A stretch of DNA of 8,854 nt from HK-STAS-PATE-36 sp964565615 (lineage in GTDB: Bacteria > Patescibacteriota > Saccharimonadia > Saccharimonadales > JAGQNJ01). Of the stretch, positions 5,742 to 8,854 are shown piece by piece. Position 1 is the stretch's first letter. Every line of letters begins with the position of its first letter. The notes under the pieces are model-generated. The model saw only the letters and a list, made by a program, of their open reading frames with translations. It was not told the DNA's origin and searched no databases. Both the position numbers and the translations under genes were made by a program. The stretch lies in the NCBI GenBank assembly GCA_964565615.1, contig CAZMFO010000024.1, positions 1 through 8,854 of the forward strand, given 5' to 3'.

Positions 5742-6895
5742 TACTTGTTAGTAATCCCGGTAGCGAAAGCCGTAAATATAGTCTTTATCGAGGCGAGAAA
5801 TGTCTGGCCAAATTACATTTTGAACGGATAAATGAACGGGTTGTATGTACTGTTATGGGGGAGACTGTCCAAGTTAACATTAGTCATATTGCATTTGCTC
5901 CAACGGTATTATTAGATGTTATGCAACAACTTCATCCTGAGATAGATGGTTCGCAAATTGAAGGGGTGGCTTTACGAATTGTTGCTCCGTCAACTTATTT
6001 TCAGCAAAATCATGTTCTCTCACAAAAGGTCATAGAGCGACTAGAGAAACTACAAACTATAGCACCGTTACATATTAGCAGTACCCTATCTGACCTCCGA
6101 TTATTGAAAGCTGTTTTGCCAAAGGCGACTTTTTATGGAGTTTCTGATAGTGCCTTTATGGCGACTAAGCCCGAAGTTGCTACATACTATGGTTTACCTA
6201 TTGAAGATGCAAATAAACTTGATATTAAACGCTTTGGCTACCATGGGCTCTCCTTTTCTTCTGTTGTACATCAGTTAAAGAAAACCCATCAATTGCCACA
6301 GCGTACGGTGGTTTGTCACTTGGGTGGGGGAGTTAGTATCTCGGCAATCAAAAACGGTAGAGTGGTTGATAGCAGTATGGGCTATTCTCCGTTAGAAGGC
6401 GTGATGATGGCTACTAGAAGTGGTAATATTGATCTGCTGGCATCTGATCTCATTAAGAGGCATTATAAGCTGGACAATGATACAACATATGATTACTTCA
6501 ACCTGCGTAGCGGGTTGATCGGAGTAAGTGGTGTTTCGAGCGATATCCGTAAACTTCTGACACTCGAGCATAGTCAAAAGCGTGTTAAGTTAGCTTTGGA
6601 TATGTATGTTTATAAAGCACAACAAGCAATTGGTGCAATGGCAGTTTCTATGAACGGCGCTGACGCACTGGTTTTTACGGGCACAGTGGGGTTGCGTTCT
6701 GGTATTATTCGTCGTCGTATCGTTGAACGCTTGCTCCACTTGGGGTTTATGATCAATCCTGCCACCAACAAGCATCTTGATTTTGTGGATGGTGTGGCAG
6801 ATATAACACATAATAAAAATCCTGCTCGCATATTGGTAATTGAGTCTAACGAAGACGATAGTATAATAAAGCAAGTTAATAAAATGCTTTCGTGA
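5723..6895 (+). CDS. ackA: Acetate kinase, divergent
   Basis: It converts the acetyl phosphate made by Xfp to acetate, with ATP formation. The protein is 390 aa, normal length. Residues matching the known active site are N11 (SNPGSES), R85 (LRIV), H117 (APLH), D142 (SDSAF), H174 (KRFGYHG), R232 (MATRSG) and E377 (VIESNEDD). The phosphate/nucleotide loop HLGGGVSISAIKNG (199-212) and SGLIGVSGVSSDIR (263-276) are clear. Oddities: the usual HRVVHGGE is LRIVAPST, HLGNG is HLGGG, APLHNP is APLHIS, and the adenosine-loop GIGENS is TVGLRSG (321-327). It therefore keeps catalytic residues but has diverged loops. Frame overlap with xfp and the shared intermediate support the assignment; a related acyl kinase is the less likely alternative. 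It ends in TGA, with no clear terminator after it. Confidence 0.87.
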   Translation: MALDKIILVSNPGSESRKYSLYRGEKCLAKLHFERINERVVCTVMGETVQVNISHIAFAPTVLLDVMQQLHPEIDGSQIEGVALRIVAPSTYFQQNHVLSQKVIERLEKLQTIAPLHISSTLSDLRLLKAVLPKATFYGVSDSAFMATKPEVATYYGLPIEDANKLDIKRFGYHGLSFSSVVHQLKKTHQLPQRTVVCHLGGGVSISAIKNGRVVDSSMGYSPLEGVMMATRSGNIDLLASDLIKRHYKLDNDTTYDYFNLRSGLIGVSGVSSDIRKLLTLEHSQKRVKLALDMYVYKAQQAIGAMAVSMNGADALVFTGTVGLRSGIIRRRIVERLLHLGFMINPATNKHLDFVDGVADITHNKNPARILVIESNEDDSIIKQVNKMLS

Positions 6896-7251
6896 ATACT
6901 CAAAATCGTGCGATATAAGTTGTATGAAAAATCTAAATAGCTAAGAGTTCCCATCCTCATATAATGCACAAAGTTCAAAGCTGGCTATAGCAAAAGGTAT
7001 TGAACTTATGCATTGATGCGATGAGAAGTAAGGGCAAATTTAGAGTTGTTGATCCTAATGTAAAAGTTAGTGCTATTTATGGTTTGCCAAGGTTAAAAGC
7101 TATTTTATTTAATTATTAGTCAATGCTTCCTCTATTGACAAAAGCAAAGTCAGCCGAGCAATAATTGAGTAAGGTATTCCGAGTTTGTATGCCTACACAT
7201 AGAACAATGAATTTAATGATTTTCTTTGTTTTTTAAATACTTCTTTCTTAA
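6896..7251. other. Intergenic stretch with decayed-looking coding fragments
   Basis: About 370 bp separate ackA from the next gene. No complete gene is supported. A TATAAT (6960-6965) without a good -35, and a perfect TTGACA (7135-7140) with only a poor -10 at 18-19 nt, may be chance. No intrinsic terminator is evident for ackA. The coding-like pieces are listed separately. Confidence 0.45.
6945..7119 (+). pseudogene. Possible gene remnant in two frames
   Basis: One frame reads an open stretch ending SSKLAIAKGIELMH at the TGA of 7014-7016. Another frame then opens at ATG 7021 and reads 32 residues to the TAG at 7117 (MRSKGKFRVVDPNVKVSA, then IYGLPRLKAILFNY). Both stretches look protein-like, and one frameshift near 7012 would join them. 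There is no ribosome binding site for the 7021 ATG and I cannot assign a family. It could be the tail of a lost gene, a tiny real gene, or chance in AT-rich sequence. Confidence 0.25.
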
Positions 7252-7257
7252 TATAAT
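7252..7257 (+). promoter_or_regulatory. Probable -10 box of the ADP-ribosylglycohydrolase gene
   Basis: A perfect TATAAT lies 10 nt before the ATG at 7268. The -35 region is T-rich without a good TTGACA. A start site about 4 nt before the ATG would give a practically leaderless message, and no Shine-Dalgarno site is present. Confidence 0.5.
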
Positions 7258-7267
7258 TGGATTTGCG

Positions 7268-8266
7268 ATGCAAGTACATTTAGAACAAGCACGAGGTATG
7301 CTACTTGGTCTTGCAGTCGGCGATGCCTTGGGTGCTCCAGTTGAATTTGGATGGACCGCCCATTCTATACTGGCTAAATGGAACGGGCAAATGCAAGATC
7401 ATCGCATTCCTGCGGGTTATTATACAGACGATACTGCTATGGCTTTGTGTTTAGCGGATAGTTTACTAGAGTGCGGCGGCTATAATTCTTATGATGTAAT
7501 GTCAAAATATCTAAAGTGGGCGACAGTTGGATATAGAGCTAGCGAAGATAACGGTATGCCAGCATCTGACATTGGCTCACAAATTGCTCTAGAACTAGAG
7601 CAATTTGTAGATAAACCAGCCGTATACAAAGATCGCGCACGGCTTACGGGGGCAGGTAATGGAGGGATAATGCGGCTTGCGCCAGCGATTATTGTGACTA
7701 GTAATAAGTCAGCAGAAACATCTATGCGACTTGCAAAAATAACTTCTCGTGAAACCCATTACTCCAAAGAGGCCGATGCAAGTGCGGAAGTTTTTGCCAT
7801 AATGCTATGGCAAGCCTTAAGACTGGATGATAAAAATGTCATTATTGATGTTTCTGAATATTCAACTGGCACTGTGTTTGACAGCATTCTTAATCGTATT
7901 ATGCAAACTAAAAATTTGGATGCTGATAAACACTTAAAAGATTTGGGTGGTTACGCTATTGATAGTCTTAAAATAGCCGTTTGGGGGTTCTTAAACTTTG
8001 ATAGTTTTCGTCAAGGTATGATTGAAGTGATACGACTAGGTGGCGATACCGACACAAATGCCTCAATCTATGGTCAACTTGCTGGAGCATACTATGGCTA
8101 TAAAGCTATACCAACCCAGTGGCGTACTAAATTAAGGTTTTGTGATGATATTTTAGAGATATCACGAAGGCTTTTTGAGCAACAACCCAACAAGATTTTA
8201 GTAACCCGATTTGAAGAGGACGGCAAAGAATGCTTCAAGGATCTATCACGACAATATAATGTCTAG
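7268..8266 (+). CDS. ADP-ribosylglycohydrolase (DraG/ARH type)
   Basis: This 332-aa protein of the metal-dependent family removes ADP-ribose from proteins or other acceptors. Signatures are GLAVGDALGAPVEF (14-27, with D19 and E26), YTDDTAMALCLADSL (52-66, T53, D54, D55), the GAGNGGIMRLAP block (128-139), THYSKEA (163-169) and GGDTDTNASIYGQLAGAYYG (258-277, D260, D262, T263). The E26, TDD and DTDT residues match the positions that hold the two magnesium ions in ARH3 and DraG, so it should be active. The substrate (arginine-, serine- or other ADP-ribose) is not determinable. No ADP-ribosyltransferase is in the window. The ATG at 7268 is preferred over an upstream TTG at 7226, as the family motif starts within a dozen residues and the -10 box lies between. 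It appears monocistronic and faces a convergent gene 71 bp downstream. Confidence 0.93.
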   Translation: MQVHLEQARGMLLGLAVGDALGAPVEFGWTAHSILAKWNGQMQDHRIPAGYYTDDTAMALCLADSLLECGGYNSYDVMSKYLKWATVGYRASEDNGMPASDIGSQIALELEQFVDKPAVYKDRARLTGAGNGGIMRLAPAIIVTSNKSAETSMRLAKITSRETHYSKEADASAEVFAIMLWQALRLDDKNVIIDVSEYSTGTVFDSILNRIMQTKNLDADKHLKDLGGYAIDSLKIAVWGFLNFDSFRQGMIEVIRLGGDTDTNASIYGQLAGAYYGYKAIPTQWRTKLRFCDDILEISRRLFEQQPNKILVTRFEEDGKECFKDLSRQYNV

Positions 8267-8337
8267 GTTATTTATACATCGCATTAAGTAAAGTACCTCT
8301 GCTCGTAAGTAACCCGAACAACAAACCATTACTATTA

Positions 8338-8685
8338 TTATGCTAATCTTGATGGAAATTCTATAAGTTTAGAGTTTGAAATTTTAGTAACTTTTTGATG
8401 AGACTTTATAGCTGTCTTTAGAATAACTATCGAGTATTTTTGGACAACATATCTAGTATTTTTTATTGAATGAATCCATAATTTAAGTGCAGTAAAATTC
8501 CGGAGTTGAGCATTAGTCGTCTTTTGTATTAGGTAAAAAACGCCGGGCAAGATGATAGCAAATAGAGCCAGCCCCCAGTTAAACTTTAAACTCAAGTTTA
8601 ACATAATAAATGAAGAAAATAGCTCTATAAACATAAGCCATATTTTGTGAAATCCGCCAAGACTTCCGCTTGTTTTGTGTTTCAT
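8338..8685 (-). CDS. Small basic membrane protein, hypothetical
   Basis: I do not recognise this 115-aa protein. After a short basic N-terminus (MKHKTSGSLGGFHK) it has two hydrophobic segments, about 16-34 (IWLMFIELFSSFIMLNLSL) and 37-53 (WGLALFAIILPGVFYLI), then a long basic, hydrophilic tail with many K, R and N. It is probably a two-span inner-membrane protein with a short turn (KFN) between helices and the tail in the cytoplasm. The ATG at 8685 is preferred over in-frame starts further upstream because a TTGCTT/TAGAAT promoter ends 7 nt before it, so it would be leaderless. It is convergent with the ADP-ribosylglycohydrolase gene. Codon composition is AT-rich and no conserved motif is seen, so a spurious frame remains possible. 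Confidence 0.5.
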   Translation of the reverse strand: MKHKTSGSLGGFHKIWLMFIELFSSFIMLNLSLKFNWGLALFAIILPGVFYLIQKTTNAQLRNFTALKLWIHSIKNTRYVVQKYSIVILKTAIKSHQKVTKISNSKLIEFPSRLA

Positions 8686-8692
8686 AAACATT

Positions 8693-8721
8693 ATTCTACT
8701 ATGGTGTGCAAGCATAAGCAA
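8693..8721 (-). promoter_or_regulatory. Promoter of the small membrane protein gene
   Basis: On the minus strand TTGCTT (8721-8716) and TAGAAT (8698-8693) are spaced by exactly 17 nt, and the ATG begins 7 nt after the -10 box, the same geometry as at 785. Confidence 0.55.
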
Positions 8722-8854
8722 TAGATGCAGTTTTGGTTTATAGAACGCATCAAGAACGAAGCACAGAGATTAAGCAGTAATCTAGGGTTGAGTTTTTAGC
8801 AGTGCCCATACTCAAATAGATCGTAGACACATCCAACTTGTAGAATAGGTTTGT
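8722..8854. other. Window end, nothing recognised
   Basis: No coding region, RNA or repeat can be supported in the last 133 bp. It may be the upstream region of the minus-strand gene or of a gene beyond the window. Confidence 0.4.

Noticed and set aside
7226..7267. Upstream TTG start for the ADP-ribosylglycohydrolase, giving a hydrophobic N-terminus like a signal peptide
   Set aside because: A perfect TATAAT lies within it and the family motif starts directly after the ATG at 7268, so secretion is not supported.
1..8854. CRISPR array, tRNA, rRNA, transposase or integrase genes
   Set aside because: No regularly spaced direct repeats, cloverleaf signals or recombinase motifs were seen on either strand.

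Overview
The window looks like a small-genome, AT-leaning bacterium, most likely a member of the Patescibacteria/CPR (Saccharibacteria-like). This is inferred from a compact phosphoketolase plus acetate kinase fermentation pair, several short conserved hypothetical proteins of types I associate with these genomes, and many genes that appear to be read from leaderless transcripts. TGA is used as a stop (ackA) and tryptophan is TGG, so the recoded UGA=Gly code of SR1/Gracilibacteria is not in use. The lineage is not proven by any marker gene here.

Left part (1-2680) is an accessory region. Two copies of a 178-bp repeat lie in opposite orientation at 145-322 and 2255-2432 and differ at one base. 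They enclose about 1.9 kb that carries a leftward gene (349-759) and a rightward three-gene operon: a DUF5680-like protein (785-1258), a small conserved hypothetical protein (1261-1614) and a class I SAM methyltransferase (1618-2235). The leftward gene and the operon diverge from one AT-rich site near 770-777, which reads as a -10 box on both strands. The repeats and their surroundings are full of short perfect GC-rich hairpins with 2-6 nt loops, including a run that passes in frame through the N-terminus of the leftward gene. No transposase or recombinase is visible. A good intrinsic terminator (2441-2463) closes the rightward operon just beyond the right repeat.

Middle part: a standalone 74-aa zinc-ribbon-like protein (2905-3129) has its own consensus promoter and a strong Shine-Dalgarno site. 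After about 280 bp with no recognised gene comes a two-gene operon, xfp (3411-5741) and ackA (5723-6895), overlapping by 19 bp. Together these split xylulose-5-P or fructose-6-P to acetyl phosphate and turn that into acetate plus ATP, an energy-yielding short-cut suited to a fermentative organism. The acetate kinase keeps its catalytic residues but has lost several family signature loops.

Right part: after about 370 bp containing only decayed-looking coding fragments comes an ADP-ribosylglycohydrolase of the DraG/ARH type (7268-8266). It is followed by a convergent, weakly supported small membrane protein (8338-8685, minus strand) with a well-formed promoter. The last 130 bp hold nothing I can name.

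Across the window, genes that begin transcription units (349-759, 785, 3411, 7268, 8685) have a -10 box 7-10 nt before the start codon and no room for a Shine-Dalgarno site. Downstream cistrons (1618, 5723) and the zinc-ribbon gene have clear ones.
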